From Deltaproteobacteria bacterium CG03_land_8_20_14_0_80_45_14 (GTDB lineage Bacteria > Desulfobacterota > BSN033 > UBA1163), in the NCBI GenBank assembly GCA_002780715.1, contig PEUO01000073.1, forward strand, positions 1 through 43,070: a stretch of 43,070 nucleotides of DNA, written 5' to 3'. This document shows, in pieces, positions 32,421-42,172 of this stretch. Position 1 is the stretch's first letter, and each line of letters opens with the position of its first letter. The notes beneath the pieces were generated by a model. It ran no database searches. It was not told where the DNA came from and saw only the letters and a program-made list of their open reading frames with translations. A program made the translations under genes and the position numbers.

Positions 32421-34307
32421 ATGAAGAAAGATCAAAAACCTACCTCTGACCTGAGAGATCTTCTTCGAATCAAAAGACCTTCAGATCGAGGCGGAAAGAC
32501 CCCCATTCTTAAAAAGACCCGCTTTACGATCTGGTATTTTGTGATCGCTTTTCTCATCATCTTGCTCATCCAGAATTACCTCATGACAAGAAAGGCCGAG
32601 GATGTCATTCCTTATAGTGAATTTAAGGAGTCATTAAGGGCGGATAAGATTAAAGACCTGACCCTCACTCCGGAATCAATCAACGGAAAGAGGGAGACCG
32701 AAAAGGGTCTCTGGGGATTCCAGACCATTCGAGTAGAAGACCCAGATCTGGTGAAGGAACTGGAGGCTCGCCATGTGAAATATACAGGGAAGATCGACAG
32801 TAAATGGCTAACCAACATCGTCTCGTGGATCATTCCTCTTGTCTTTTTCTTTATACTATGGAGGATCCTCTTCTCTCGAATTGGACCGGAGACGAGTGTG
32901 ATGTCCTTTGGAAAGAGCCGGGCTAAAATCTATGCGGAGAAGGAGAAAAAAAACACCTTCGCCGATGTGGCTGGAATCGACGAGGCGAAAGAGGAATTGA
33001 AGGAGGTGGTGGAGTTTCTTAAAACGCCTGGAAAATTTCAACGCCTCGGCGGAAAAATTCCAAAAGGAGTTCTCTTGGTGGGAATGCCCGGAACAGGAAA
33101 AACCTTACTCGCCCGGGCAGTGGCCGGAGAGGCGAATGTTCCCTTTTTCTCCATCAGCGGTTCCGATTTTGTGGAGATGTTTGTCGGCGTGGGCGCGGCG
33201 AGGGTCAGGGACCTCTTTGCCCAGGCTCAAAACCATGCCCCCTGTATCATCTTCATTGATGAACTGGATGCCCTGGGAAAGGCGCGCGGCGTCAATCCCA
33301 TGGGCCGACACGACGAACAGGAGCAGACCCTCAACCAACTCTTATCGGAGATGGATGGTTTTGACCCCAATACAGGGGTGATCATTATGGCCGCCACCAA
33401 CCGACCTGAAATTTTGGATCCGGCTCTTCTTAGACCAGGGAGATTTGATCGCCACGTGGTGGTCGACCGACCCGATATCATTGGCCGGGAGGAGATCCTG
33501 AAGATCCATACTCGAAATATCAAATTATCTCCGGATGTCGACTTGAAGATTATTGCCTCACGAACTCCTGGATTCGTGGGCGCCGATCTTGCCAATATCA
33601 TGAACGAGGCCGCCCTCCTGGCCGCCCGGAAGAATAAAGAGGCTGTAGAAATGGCTGATATTGAAGAGGCGATCGACCGTGTGGTGGCAGGATTGGAGAA
33701 AAAGAGAAGATTGATGTCGAAGAAGGAAAAGGAGATCGTAGCTTTTCACGAATCTGGTCATGCGATTGTAGCCACCCTCTTACCGAACGCTGATCCAGTT
33801 CGTCGAATCTCCATCATTCCAAGAGGGATCTCTGCGTTGGGCTACACGCTTCAATTGCCCACGGAGGATCGCTATTTAATGACCAAAACAGAGCTCCTCG
33901 ACCGCCTGGCAGTTTTGCTGGGTGGAAGGGTGGCCGAGGAAATCGTTTTTGGAGAAATCTCCACCGGCGCTCATAACGATCTTCAGAGGGCGACCGACAT
34001 TGCCACCAGCATGGTGAAAGAATTCGGGATGAGCGAAAAATTAGGCTATGTCACGTTTGAAAAAGAAAAACAACCTCTGTTTCTTCCCTCTTCACTTTTC
34101 CCCGCGAGGGAATACAGTGAGGACACAGCCAAACAGATTGATGAAGAAGTGAAAAAGATTGTGGATGAAACGTATCTGAGGGTCAAAGAAATCCTGATGG
34201 GGAAAAAAGATAAATTGGAAGAACTCGCCCGTCTCTTACTGGAAAAAGAGGTGGTCGAGGAGGGGGATCTGAAAAAGATTCTCGGATTAACACCATCGAA
34301 TCCATGA
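32421..34307 (+). CDS. ftsH: ATP-dependent zinc metalloprotease FtsH
   Basis: FtsH is a hexameric inner-membrane AAA protease for membrane and regulatory proteins. ATG 32421 (628 residues) is the real start; the track start at 32358 lies inside purB. Two membrane segments (~35-53, ~131-151) flank a small periplasmic domain. Walker A is GMPGTGKT (221-228), Walker [15 protein letters not shown] (~276), [22 protein letters not shown], and the zinc site HESGH (443-447) with a distal Asp in [13 protein letters not shown]. It overlaps the next gene by ATGA. Confidence 0.96.
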   Translation: MKKDQKPTSDLRDLLRIKRPSDRGGKTPILKKTRFTIWYFVIAFLIILLIQNYLMTRKAEDVIPYSEFKESLRADKIKDLTLTPESINGKRETEKGLWGFQTIRVEDPDLVKELEARHVKYTGKIDSKWLTNIVSWIIPLVFFFILWRILFSRIGPETSVMSFGKSRAKIYAEKEKKNTFADVAGIDEAKEELKEVVEFLKTPGKFQRLGGKIPKGVLLVGMPGTGKTLLARAVAGEANVPFFSISGSDFVEMFVGVGAARVRDLFAQAQNHAPCIIFIDELDALGKARGVNPMGRHDEQEQTLNQLLSEMDGFDPNTGVIIMAATNRPEILDPALLRPGRFDRHVVVDRPDIIGREEILKIHTRNIKLSPDVDLKIIASRTPGFVGADLANIMNEAALLAARKNKEAVEMADIEEAIDRVVAGLEKKRRLMSKKEKEIVAFHESGHAIVATLLPNADPVRRISIIPRGISALGYTLQLPTEDRYLMTKTELLDRLAVLLGGRVAEEIVFGEISTGAHNDLQRATDIATSMVKEFGMSEKLGYVTFEKEKQPLFLPSSLFPAREYSEDTAKQIDEEVKKIVDETYLRVKEILMGKKDKLEELARLLLEKEVVEEGDLKKILGLTPSNP

Positions 34308-35005
34308 CAAAAAGAATTTTTAAACATCTTCGAACAAAGATCTTTGCGGGAATTTTGGTCATCCTACCCCTCGGGATCACTTTTTTCATCCTGAAGTTCG
34401 TCTTCAACACCCTGGATGGTATCCTGGATCCGCTGATGCCCCGGTTGACTGTCTATCTTTTTAATCGAGAATATTCCATTCCTGGGTTGGGGATCATCGG
34501 TTTCTTCCTCTTGCTCTACCTGATCGGGGTGGTCGCCACCAATGTTTTGGGTCGTAAACTGGTCCATTGGGCTGATCGTCTCTTTACTAATATACCGGTT
34601 GTAAAGAAGATCTATCTTTCTTCAAAACAACTCACCGATGCCTTCTCGGCAACTCGTAAGGGCTCCTTCCGGCAGGCTGTCTTTGTTGAATTCCCACAGG
34701 AAGGAAATTATGTGCTTGGTTTTGTGACGAATGAGTTGACCGATCTCGAGCGCCAAACCAAGGTCACTGTTTTTATCCCGACAGCCTTCGTCCCACCTCA
34801 AGGTTTCCTCCTCTTTCTTCCTAAAGAGAAGATACTCCCTTCCCAGTTGACCATCGAAGAGGCGATCAAAGCCATCATGTCTGTGGGGATTGTCACTCCT
34901 CATACCCTTTCGGTTCCATTATCCAGCCCGAAATCTGAGAAGGAATCGGTTGAAAATTTTAAAGGGATGAAGTATCTTAATTCAAAAATCGAAGGAGGTT
35001 CTTGA
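34304..35005 (+). CDS. DUF502 family membrane protein
   Basis: The 233-residue protein has two strong N-terminal membrane segments ([20 protein letters not shown] and [20 protein letters not shown]), then a cytosolic region with the DUF502 motifs [35 protein letters not shown] and [19 protein letters not shown]. The function is unknown; plant relatives are called LIKE-COV. It starts within the ftsH stop (ATGA) and is translationally coupled to it. Confidence 0.9.
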   Translation: MTKRIFKHLRTKIFAGILVILPLGITFFILKFVFNTLDGILDPLMPRLTVYLFNREYSIPGLGIIGFFLLLYLIGVVATNVLGRKLVHWADRLFTNIPVVKKIYLSSKQLTDAFSATRKGSFRQAVFVEFPQEGNYVLGFVTNELTDLERQTKVTVFIPTAFVPPQGFLLFLPKEKILPSQLTIEEAIKAIMSVGIVTPHTLSVPLSSPKSEKESVENFKGMKYLNSKIEGGS

Positions 35006-35007
35006 TT

Positions 35008-35244
35008 ATGGAGGGTATCACGCTTCTTATAGCAGTGGTCGCACTCATCATCGCTATTCTCGCCTATCAGCGCACAGGGGGAACGGGAGAATTGAAACGA
35101 CAGATCGAAGCCGGCGCTTCTTCTCCTGATTTGAAGAAACAGATAGACGCCTTGGCAGCGATGACCGATTCCTTGAGGGAGAAGACCGCCGATGCGCTGG
35201 ATCGTTTAGAAAAGGCAATTCGAAAAACAGAAAAGGGCGAATAG
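35008..35244 (+). CDS. Small single-pass membrane protein with coiled coil
   Basis: ATG 35008 follows AAGGAGG by 9 bases, giving 78 residues; the TTG at 35002 in the track is too close to that site. One N-terminal membrane helix (ITLLIAVVALIIAILAYQ) is followed by a charged coiled-coil tail. No family recognised. It lies directly behind DUF502 in the purB-ftsH transcript and may interact with it or with FtsH, which is a guess. Confidence 0.75.
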   Translation: MEGITLLIAVVALIIAILAYQRTGGTGELKRQIEAGASSPDLKKQIDALAAMTDSLREKTADALDRLEKAIRKTEKGE

Positions 35245-35303
35245 GCTGCAGGCAGGCAAATTTCCATTTTTCATTTTACATTTTGCATTGAGATTGAATT
35301 CAT

Positions 35304-36788
35304 ATGGACAAACCCTTACAAATTCTCTTTGCGACGCCTGAGGCTGTCCCCTTTGCTAAGACAGGAGGGTTGGCGGATGTAGCAGGATCCCTTCCTAAAT
35401 CCCTCCAGGCATTGGGATGTGAGATAAAGTTAATCATGCCCTACTACCGAATCGTGAAGGAGTCTGGGCTTCCCCATCAGTATTTGGGTGAAGAGATTGA
35501 AGTTCCCATTGGGGATGAGAAGCTCAAGGCGGATATCTATCTGGGCCATCTGAACCAGGACATCCCAGTCTATTTCATCGGTCGGGAAGAGTTTTTTGAC
35601 AGGGAATATCTCTACAGTACGCCCAAAGGCGATTACTTTGACAATGCCGAGCGCTTCATTTTCTTCTCCAAAGCCATTTTCATCTTTTGCCAGCGTATGG
35701 GGTTCTCCCCTGATATTATCCACCATCATGAATGGCAAACGGGATTGATCCCGGCTTATCTTAAATCAGTCTACCAGAACGATCCTCTTTTTTCCCATAC
35801 CGCGGCGGTGTTCACCATTCATAACATTGCCTATCAGGGATTGTTCAAGAAGGAGAAGTTCTGGCTCACCGGCCTCCCCACAGAGATGTACAATCCAGAA
35901 GGAATAGAATTTTGGGAGAGGATCAACTTCATGAAAGCGGGTATTGTTTATGGCGATGCGATCAATACTGTAAGCCAAAAATATAGCCAAGAGATCCAGA
36001 CCCCTGAATACGGCTATGGGTTGGAAGGCATCTTGAGAAAGAAAAGGGAAAACCTTTATGGGATCCTCAATGGGGTGGATTATGAGGATTGGGACCCTTC
36101 TCATGACCCTCATCTGATCGCCCAATATGACCTGAAAGATATCTCCAGGAAGAGGGATTGTAAAAAGGACCTTCTGAAGGAATTCCATCTGCCCTCTTCC
36201 CTTGAGAACGCACCTCTTTTAGGGATGATCTCTCGATTGGCCGACCAGAAAGGATTTGACCTTCTGATGGAAATTTTAGAGCAACTTTTCGCCCTCAATA
36301 TCGGATTCGTTCTTCTGGGAACAGGGGAGCAGAAATATCACGATCTCTTTACCCAAGTCGCCCGCAAATATCCCCAAAAAGCAGGGATCCGAATCGCCTA
36401 TGATGACCGATTGGCTCATAAAATCGAAGCCGGAGCAGATTTTTTCCTTATGCCATCGAAATATGAGCCGTGTGGTCTCAATCAAATTTATAGCCTGAAA
36501 TATGGGACGATCCCCGTGGTGCGCGCCACCGGAGGGCTGGATGACACCATCACCCATTATGACCCTGCCACAAAGAAAGGAAACGGCTTTAAATTTATCC
36601 GCTATGACGCCAAGGAATTCCTCAACACTATCAAAGGGGCTATCAGTTTTTATTCTCAGCCAGAGCATTGGAGACAACTCCTCCGGAATGCCATGACAGC
36701 GGACTTTTCGTGGGAAAGATCGGCAGAGGCTTACCTGCAACTCTATCGAAAAGCGTTGGAAAAGAAGAGAGGGAGTATCTCAGGCTAA
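35304..36788 (+). CDS. glgA: Glycogen (starch) synthase
   Basis: GlgA is a GT5 glycosyltransferase extending alpha-1,4-glucan from ADP-glucose. The 494-residue sequence starts ILFATPEAVPFAKTGGLADV, with the KTGGL nucleotide-sugar motif at ~20, followed by HHHEWQTGLIPAYL and FTIHNIAYQGLF. The C-terminal domain has the acid-base segment MPSKYEPCGLNQIYSLKYGT and VRATGGLDDT. Its length is normal for the family. No other glycogen gene is in the window; a 59-base spacer separates it from the upstream membrane-protein gene. Confidence 0.95.
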   Translation: MDKPLQILFATPEAVPFAKTGGLADVAGSLPKSLQALGCEIKLIMPYYRIVKESGLPHQYLGEEIEVPIGDEKLKADIYLGHLNQDIPVYFIGREEFFDREYLYSTPKGDYFDNAERFIFFSKAIFIFCQRMGFSPDIIHHHEWQTGLIPAYLKSVYQNDPLFSHTAAVFTIHNIAYQGLFKKEKFWLTGLPTEMYNPEGIEFWERINFMKAGIVYGDAINTVSQKYSQEIQTPEYGYGLEGILRKKRENLYGILNGVDYEDWDPSHDPHLIAQYDLKDISRKRDCKKDLLKEFHLPSSLENAPLLGMISRLADQKGFDLLMEILEQLFALNIGFVLLGTGEQKYHDLFTQVARKYPQKAGIRIAYDDRLAHKIEAGADFFLMPSKYEPCGLNQIYSLKYGTIPVVRATGGLDDTITHYDPATKKGNGFKFIRYDAKEFLNTIKGAISFYSQPEHWRQLLRNAMTADFSWERSAEAYLQLYRKALEKKRGSISG

Positions 36789-36807
36789 AAGGTTCAGGGA
36801 GGTCAGT

Positions 36808-37740
36808 ATGGAGAAACAAAGATATCACGTCCTGATAGGAGGAGTGCTGATCTCAATGGTTTTATTTCTTCCGGGTTTCCTCTCTGCAAAGGCCTCTCCC
36901 TTAAAAAATTTTGACCATCCCAGGCTTATTGAAACGCGAGAATTGCTAAACCTGACCAGCCATCCTTCGATTCGTCTCATTGACATGAGAACTTCGCTCC
37001 TTGATTATCTCAAAGGCCATATTCCAAACGCCGTCTATCTTCATTTTCAAAATCTCCAGATTCCAGACAAAGGCATACCCGACCAGGCGCCCGACCGGAT
37101 CTGTTTAGAAAGATTATTAGGAGACAATTTAAGCCTTTCCAATCACATGTGGGTGATCCTTTACTCCGAGAAATCAAATCCCAATGCAACGTTCCTCGCT
37201 TGGACCTTGGATTACTTGGGCCACAAAAAAGTGGGGATCCTGAATGGGGGCTGGGAGAAATGGATCTCAGAAAAACTTCCCATCACTCAAGAGTACCCTT
37301 CCTTTACCCCTAACAAATTTTTTGGGAAAGTGATCCGTGACACGTTAGCTGAGAAAAAATGGGTTCGTGATCGACTCACGGCGAAAAATGTTGTGATCCT
37401 GGATGCTCGCCCCCCAAAACAATACGGCGGCGAAGAAGGCGAAGAGATCCGAAGAGGCCATATCCCCGGAGCCAAGAACGTATTTTGGGAAACGACTTTG
37501 GAAGGGGAAGAGGTAAAGGTCTGGAAGAAAAAAGAGGAGCTGGAGAAACTCTTTGCCGAGTCCGGAGTGACAAAGGATAAAGAGATCATCGTCCATTGCC
37601 GGACAGGACGGGAGGCGAGTCATCTCTATTTCACCCTGAAATATGTCCTTGGGTTCCCCGATGTTCGTCTCTACCGGGGATCCTGGGTCGAGTGGTCTGC
37701 GGATAAAAACATGCCGGTCAAAATCGGAATGGATCCTTAA
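36808..37740 (+). CDS. Exported tandem rhodanese-like sulfurtransferase
   Basis: The 310-residue protein has a signal peptide (hydrophobic core ~9-25, AKA cleavage ~27-29) and two rhodanese domains (~38-165 and ~185-305). The C-terminal domain has the active loop HCRTGREASH with Cys264; the N-terminal domain has YSEKSNPNAT in that place, with no Cys, so it is a structural pseudo-rhodanese as in classical two-domain thiosulfate sulfurtransferases. It probably handles thiosulfate or sulfane sulfur in the periplasm. GGGAGG precedes the ATG. Confidence 0.88.
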   Translation: MEKQRYHVLIGGVLISMVLFLPGFLSAKASPLKNFDHPRLIETRELLNLTSHPSIRLIDMRTSLLDYLKGHIPNAVYLHFQNLQIPDKGIPDQAPDRICLERLLGDNLSLSNHMWVILYSEKSNPNATFLAWTLDYLGHKKVGILNGGWEKWISEKLPITQEYPSFTPNKFFGKVIRDTLAEKKWVRDRLTAKNVVILDARPPKQYGGEEGEEIRRGHIPGAKNVFWETTLEGEEVKVWKKKEELEKLFAESGVTKDKEIIVHCRTGREASHLYFTLKYVLGFPDVRLYRGSWVEWSADKNMPVKIGMDP

Positions 37741-37764
37741 ATTTCTGGTTTTTCCCCACACAAT

Positions 37765-37959
37765 TTATTTTTTCCTTTCCTCAGCCGTTTTTTGCTTATG
37801 GAGACTTTTGGGAATCAATTGCATAGTTGAGGATTCGTCTCTTCCTCCTTTAGAAAGAGGAATGATATGGTCCACCTCATACCCTGAGGGGATCTTTTTA
37901 TATCCATTGTTTCTTAAAAATCTCTTCTTAGCTGATTCACTGCGTTCAACCTTTGGCAA
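37765..37959 (-). CDS. Small HNH nuclease domain protein, probably 5'-truncated
   Basis: The 64-residue ORF has the HNH core GYEVDHIIPLSKGGRDESST and ends KSLHKQKTAEERKK. The frame stays open upstream to about 38020 without an ATG (TTG is the track start), and that part still looks family-like (TYKGSGLPKVERSESAKKRF), so the beginning may have been lost where it was joined to the PIN gene. It overlaps the PIN reading frame by 46 bases in another frame. Confidence 0.65.
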   Translation of the reverse strand: MPKVERSESAKKRFLRNNGYKKIPSGYEVDHIIPLSKGGRDESSTMQLIPKSLHKQKTAEERKK

Positions 37960-38204
37960 CCCAGAACCTTTATAGGTTTCATTTGAATGGTATGCCTGAT
38001 TTGCTCATTGCTCCACCCAAAATCCTTTTTAAGCGTGCCAGTTAGCTCCTTTAAAATAAAAGGGGAAATATAAACTTCTATTTCCCCTTTCCATGCCAAG
38101 TCTAAGACCTCTCTGGGTTGCCCTTTAAACGTTAATCCCGATACAAAAACGTTGGTGTCTATGACCACCCTTGGTTTTGTTTTACCTTCGCCGGGCATCG
38201 ACAT
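37914..38204 (-). pseudogene. C-terminally truncated PIN-domain toxin (COG1569-like)
   Basis: RVVIDTNVFVSGLTFKGQPR, then EVLDLAWKGEIEVYISPFIL and KELTGTLKKDF match the first half of VapC-like PIN proteins, with the first catalytic Asp present. The second half, with the conserved DPDD and SGD acidic motifs, is absent: the frame ends in QLRRDF, where the HNH gene takes over in another frame. Likely inactive. Start is ATG 38204 (or 38198). Confidence 0.7.
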
Positions 38205-38316
38205 TTTTCTCAAGCGGGATGATATCGCAAACCCTGGCAAGAGTCTCCAGTGATATACGTTGAGGTGGGCGGAGGCTAAGGCGATTGGAGATCGTGTTTA
38301 CATGGGAGCCGTTCAT
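38182..38316 (-). pseudogene. N-terminal fragment of a type III-like restriction (Res/helicase) gene
   Basis: This 44-codon frame is not in the ORF track. It starts at ATG 38316, overlapping the RhuM stop as ATGA, and reads HVNTISNRLSLRPPQRISLE then TLARVCDIIPLEK. This resembles, from memory, the N-terminus of DEAD-box Res subunits of type III-like systems. It breaks off after LEKNVDA, where the PIN gene begins. The other ~900 residues are missing. Confidence 0.55.
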
Positions 38317-39347
38317 CTCTTTTTCCTCCGGTCCTTTCGCTCAAGTTGCCTGGCCACCTTCTCAAATTCCTCTTCTTCCTTCGCCGCTTCTTCGACAAGG
38401 CGGTGCCGGTTGAATTTCTGATATTCCTCCAGTGCCAGGGCCTTGGCTACCTCCATTGACGCCTTCCCCGCATCTTTAAGAATAGCGCGTTCGTTGAATT
38501 TAAGAAAAGCGTCAATTTTTTCACGCCAATCACGCATGTAAAGGGGTTTCCGGCGACGGGCTTGATCCTCCGCATAATCAAGATACATGACGACGATCCT
38601 ATTAAGTTCGCCAATTTCCTCGATGCTCAGGTAATTCTTGGCAACAGCGACATCGGTCCTGCGAACTTTGGACCCTTTCCAGCTCGTCAGCCCCATGTTC
38701 GCTTTGGAAGAATCCGCGCGTTCCGCAATCAACTCCGCTGCCGTCTTACCGGTAATGGCCCAGTGAAGTTTGTTCTGTACGATCTGGAAGAACTCCTTTG
38801 TTTCTTCCGCCTCGGCGTCGTAGTCAATCGCCAATTTATAGATGTCCCTGATTTTCTGGTAGAAGCGTTTTTCGGATGCACGGATGTCACGAATGCGCTC
38901 AAGTAGTTCATCAAAGTAATCTGCCCCTATGTTCCGGCCTTCCTTGAGCCGCTCGTCGTCCATCGTAAAGCCCTTGACCAGATACTCCCGCAACCGTTCG
39001 GTCGCCCACCTTCGGAATTGCGTGCCACGATGAGACCGGACTCGATATCCGACGGAAATGATGACATCGAGGTTATAGTAATATGTCAAATAGCTTTTTC
39101 TATCAGCGGCAGTTGTCAAGTATTCCTTGACAACTGAATCCGGGTCTAATTCACCTTCTTTGAAGATGTTTTTTATATGGAGGCTGATGTTCTGCTTGGT
39201 CGTCTGAAACAGTTCAGCCATAAGGCTCTGTGAGAGCCAGACAGTATTGTCTTCGAGCCTTACTTCGATTCGGTTCCGGCCATCTTCGGTTTGGTAGAAT
39301 AGAATCTCTGAAGAGGGTGTCCGTTTTTCGGGAAGATGATCAGTCAT
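38313..39347 (-). CDS. rhuM: RhuM-family (virulence RhuM / Fic-Doc-associated) protein
   Basis: The 344-residue protein is a complete RhuM family member: an N-terminal winged-helix-like region (IEVRLEDNTVWLSQSLMAEL, FQTTKQNISLHIKNIF), the middle block YRVRSHRGTQFRRWATERLR then EYLVKGFTMDDERLK, and a C-terminal helical region. The name comes from a Salmonella island gene. The biochemical role is unknown, but it is very often encoded inside restriction-modification loci, as here. Both neighbours of that locus (helicase and Res) are truncated, so it is the only intact survivor. Confidence 0.88.
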   Translation of the reverse strand: MTDHLPEKRTPSSEILFYQTEDGRNRIEVRLEDNTVWLSQSLMAELFQTTKQNISLHIKNIFKEGELDPDSVVKEYLTTAADRKSYLTYYYNLDVIISVGYRVRSHRGTQFRRWATERLREYLVKGFTMDDERLKEGRNIGADYFDELLERIRDIRASEKRFYQKIRDIYKLAIDYDAEAEETKEFFQIVQNKLHWAITGKTAAELIAERADSSKANMGLTSWKGSKVRRTDVAVAKNYLSIEEIGELNRIVVMYLDYAEDQARRRKPLYMRDWREKIDAFLKFNERAILKDAGKASMEVAKALALEEYQKFNRHRLVEEAAKEEEEFEKVARQLERKDRRKKR

Positions 39348-39376
39348 TTCTCTTACCGCCTTTCACTCCAGCCAGG

Positions 39377-40045
39377 TCAAAAAGAATGCCCTGTTTTGGT
39401 ATGGGCGTCGATGAAACTCACCAAACCAAATAGCTCCAGCAAGGAATTCTGTAGGGGTGTGGCAGTCAAAAGAAGCTTCGGCGAGTCCTTCAACGCCTCC
39501 TTAAGCGTGTTGGCAATCACGTTTGACGGCTTATAGACGTTACGAAGGCGATGGGCCTCGTCAATGACTACCAGATCCCATCGAATCTGGTTGATCTCTG
39601 TCGCCTTTTTTCGGGCAAACTGATAGGAACAAAGAACGATGTCATCTCCTTCAAAGGGATGAATATCTCCTTTTCGTACCAGGTCATTGTAGGATTTCGT
39701 TTCTATGATACGGCATGGTAGGAAGAACTTCTCCTGCAGTTCCTGGTGCCATTGTTTGCGGAGATTGGGAGGGGTGATGATCAGGACCTTGCGCTTTCGT
39801 TCGGCCCATTTCTGCGAGAGGACAAGTCCAGCCTCGATGGTTTTGCCCAAGCCGACTTCATCGGCGAGCATGGCTCCCCTTGACAGAGGAGACTTGAATG
39901 CAAACAAGGCAGCTTCAATCTGATGGGGATTGAGATCCACGTGTGCATCGACAAGCACCCCCGCGAGCTTCTCAGTGCTGTCCGAGGGACATCTTTTGGT
40001 CAGTCCATGAGCGAAGTACTTGGCGTGGTAGTCGGTTAGTTGCAT
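39377..40045 (-). pseudogene. Truncated SNF2/DEAD-type helicase
   Basis: The 222-residue ORF has helicase motifs I (ADEVGLGKTIEAGLVLSQ), Ia (LIITPPNLRKQWHQEL), II (VVIDEAHRLRN) and III (LLLTATPLQNSLLELFGLVS). It stops at TKTGHSF right after the first RecA-like domain. Full proteins of this group have ~900-1000 residues including motifs IV-VI. The end appears to be a deletion junction: the next bases read in another frame as a plausible gene C-terminus (GILFDLAGVKGGKRND) that overlaps the RhuM start. Confidence 0.8.
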
Positions 40046-40468
40046 TTAAATCATCCACATCCGTGGTTCGAGACGAACTTTGTGGACCAGACTTAGGGTT
40101 ATTACACGGCTCGCAACCTCTCCCTATATTCCTGCATATTCCTGTCCTTCAAGAGTGGCTCTTCTTCTCGTAGATGAACTCCAATATGGCCCAAAGAATT
40201 GTAAAAAATACTAATCATCCCCGAAGTTGACCTATTTATATCAAAAATTGAGTATTATAGCAATTTCCAGACGTGGGAAGGGGAGTGAGAATAAGGAAGA
40301 GGGAAGGTTGCTGTTGTTACGGCCGGGTGCAGCAAACTCCTCCCTCTTGCCTTGTCTGATTCGAGCAAAAAATAAATTTTGGCTTGACATTTTCAAGCGA
40401 TTTATGTCATTAATTTAAAAATGTTTTTTAAATTCCCCCTATCGCCTCGAAAACTCAGGAGGATTTTT
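40046..40468. other. Intergenic region with repeat copy 3 and a candidate promoter
   Basis: No gene is visible. 40219-40270 is the dispersed repeat. TTGACA at 40384-40389 is a good -35 about 80 bases before the lytic transglycosylase start, with only weak -10 candidates after it (around 40407). Confidence 0.5.
40219..40270 (+). repeat. Dispersed intergenic repeat, copy 3 (left part only)
   Basis: ccgaagttgacctatttata, then tcaaaaattgag and attatagcaatttcc match copy 1 at 332-382 nearly base for base. The right part seen in copies 1 and 2 is replaced by unrelated purine-rich sequence. Confidence 0.75.
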
Positions 40469-42172
40469 ATGAAAAGCAAGGTCTTAGTGTTGGGGATGAT
40501 CTTGCTCCTCTCTTTTGCATGCCTACCCCATCGAGGCCCTCTTCACGAAAAAACCCCTTCGAATCCTCCTCCCACAAAAGAAGAGGCCCCCTTGATTGCC
40601 GAAACAGAAATGGAAAAGTCCTCTTTCCAAGAAATCTCTCCCTCTCCAAAGGCATCCTCACCTTCCGATTCTCCGCCTTCAACGGAAAATCAGTTTGTAT
40701 GGAGTTTAGAGCTTCCGATCAGTGATGAATCCAATGACGATTTCAGCCTGGAGATCCTTCCCGGAGATCGGCGTAAAAAGGAACCCGATTTCGATATCCC
40801 TATTGTGATCAATGCGAAAGTGGAACAATTTGTCCAATACTTTCAAACCACAGCGAGAGATAGGTTTTCCAACTGGCTTGCACGATCTGAAAAATATATC
40901 CCCTTCATGAGAAATCTTCTGAAAGAAAACGGCCTTCCAGAAGATCTTGTCTATTTAGCTCTCATCGAGAGCGGCTTCAACCCTTATGCCTATTCCAGGA
41001 GTAAGGCATCCGGTCCGTGGCAATTCATTTACCTCACAGGGAAAAGATATGGGTTAACGTCAAATTGGTGGATCGATGAGAGGAGAGACCCTGAGAAATC
41101 AACCATCGCTGCCGCTAAATATCTCAAAGACCTTTATGATATGTTTGAATGTTGGTATCTTGCCGCCGCCGGTTACAACGCCGGTGAAAATAAGATTGCC
41201 ACCGCGATGAAACGCTATCAGACAGAGGACTTCTGGGAATTGATAAAATATCGATACCTGAAACAGGAGACGAAGGACTATGTCCCCCAGATGATTGCCG
41301 CCGCCCTCATTGCAAAAGACCCGGAGAAATACGGATTCGTCGGCATCGAATATCAAGAGCCTCTCCGATATGATAAGGTGAAGGTGCCTGAAGTCACAGA
41401 CCTTCGTCTGATCGCCCACGCCTGCGAAGTTACCGTTGATGAAATAAAGGACCTCAATCCCGAGCTGTCGAGATGGTGCACCCCTCCCAACTTCCCAGAT
41501 TATGAAATTAAAATTCCTTTTGGGAAGAAGGAGATTTTTTCAAAAAATTTTGAAATCCTTTATCCCGGTGAAAAATTCCAGTTCAAAACCCATATTGTGA
41601 AAAAAAAGGATACCCTTCCAAAAATTGCCAGACTTTATCGGGTCGATCTGGAACCGATCCTCGAGATCAACCGATTGAATAAGAAGAGCCGCCTCTCCAG
41701 GGGAATGAACCTCCTCATCCCCTTGCCGAAAGATCCGGATCCGAAACAGGCTAACGCGGCCAAGGAAAAATTCGATGGAATGGGCCAAAATTCAAAACCT
41801 ATTGAAACAACCTATACGATTAAAAAAGGGGATTCCCTGTGGAGCATTGCCAACGAGACGGGAGTGAATATCGGCGCCCTCAGCCGCCGGAATAACCTCT
41901 ATCCGGAAAAGAAACTGATGCCGGGAGATAAACTGAAAATCAGGATGACTAGGATCTCTAACCCACTGGATGAACCCCATGGAAAACGGGTGGGAAAAGA
42001 AATTATTTATGTAGTGAAAGAGGGAGACACCCTTTGGGGTATTGCCAAAAAGTTTAACCTCACCATTTCAGAAATCAAAACCTGGAATCATCTTAACGAG
42101 GCGGATCTTATTCACCCTGAGGATCAATTGAAATTGAGGGTGGGTGGGATTAAATCTTCAACTCTAAATTGA
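40469..42172 (+). CDS. MltD-like lytic transglycosylase lipoprotein with LysM repeats
   Basis: It cleaves peptidoglycan glycan strands at the outer membrane or periplasm. ATG 40469 follows AGGAGG by 6 bases and gives a lipoprotein signal (LLLSFAC, Cys18), whereas the track start adds 16 unlikely residues. After a Pro/Ser linker comes an SLT domain (~115-260) with catalytic Glu167 in LALIESGFNPYAYSRSKASG and AAGYNAGENKI. Three LysM modules follow (~385-430, ~450-497, ~512-560; HIVKKKDTL, YTIKKGDSLW, YVVKEGDTLW). Length 567 residues. Its 3' end overlaps the convergent GNAT gene by 23 bases. Confidence 0.93.
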   Translation: MKSKVLVLGMILLLSFACLPHRGPLHEKTPSNPPPTKEEAPLIAETEMEKSSFQEISPSPKASSPSDSPPSTENQFVWSLELPISDESNDDFSLEILPGDRRKKEPDFDIPIVINAKVEQFVQYFQTTARDRFSNWLARSEKYIPFMRNLLKENGLPEDLVYLALIESGFNPYAYSRSKASGPWQFIYLTGKRYGLTSNWWIDERRDPEKSTIAAAKYLKDLYDMFECWYLAAAGYNAGENKIATAMKRYQTEDFWELIKYRYLKQETKDYVPQMIAAALIAKDPEKYGFVGIEYQEPLRYDKVKVPEVTDLRLIAHACEVTVDEIKDLNPELSRWCTPPNFPDYEIKIPFGKKEIFSKNFEILYPGEKFQFKTHIVKKKDTLPKIARLYRVDLEPILEINRLNKKSRLSRGMNLLIPLPKDPDPKQANAAKEKFDGMGQNSKPIETTYTIKKGDSLWSIANETGVNIGALSRRNNLYPEKKLMPGDKLKIRMTRISNPLDEPHGKRVGKEIIYVVKEGDTLWGIAKKFNLTISEIKTWNHLNEADLIHPEDQLKLRVGGIKSSTLN

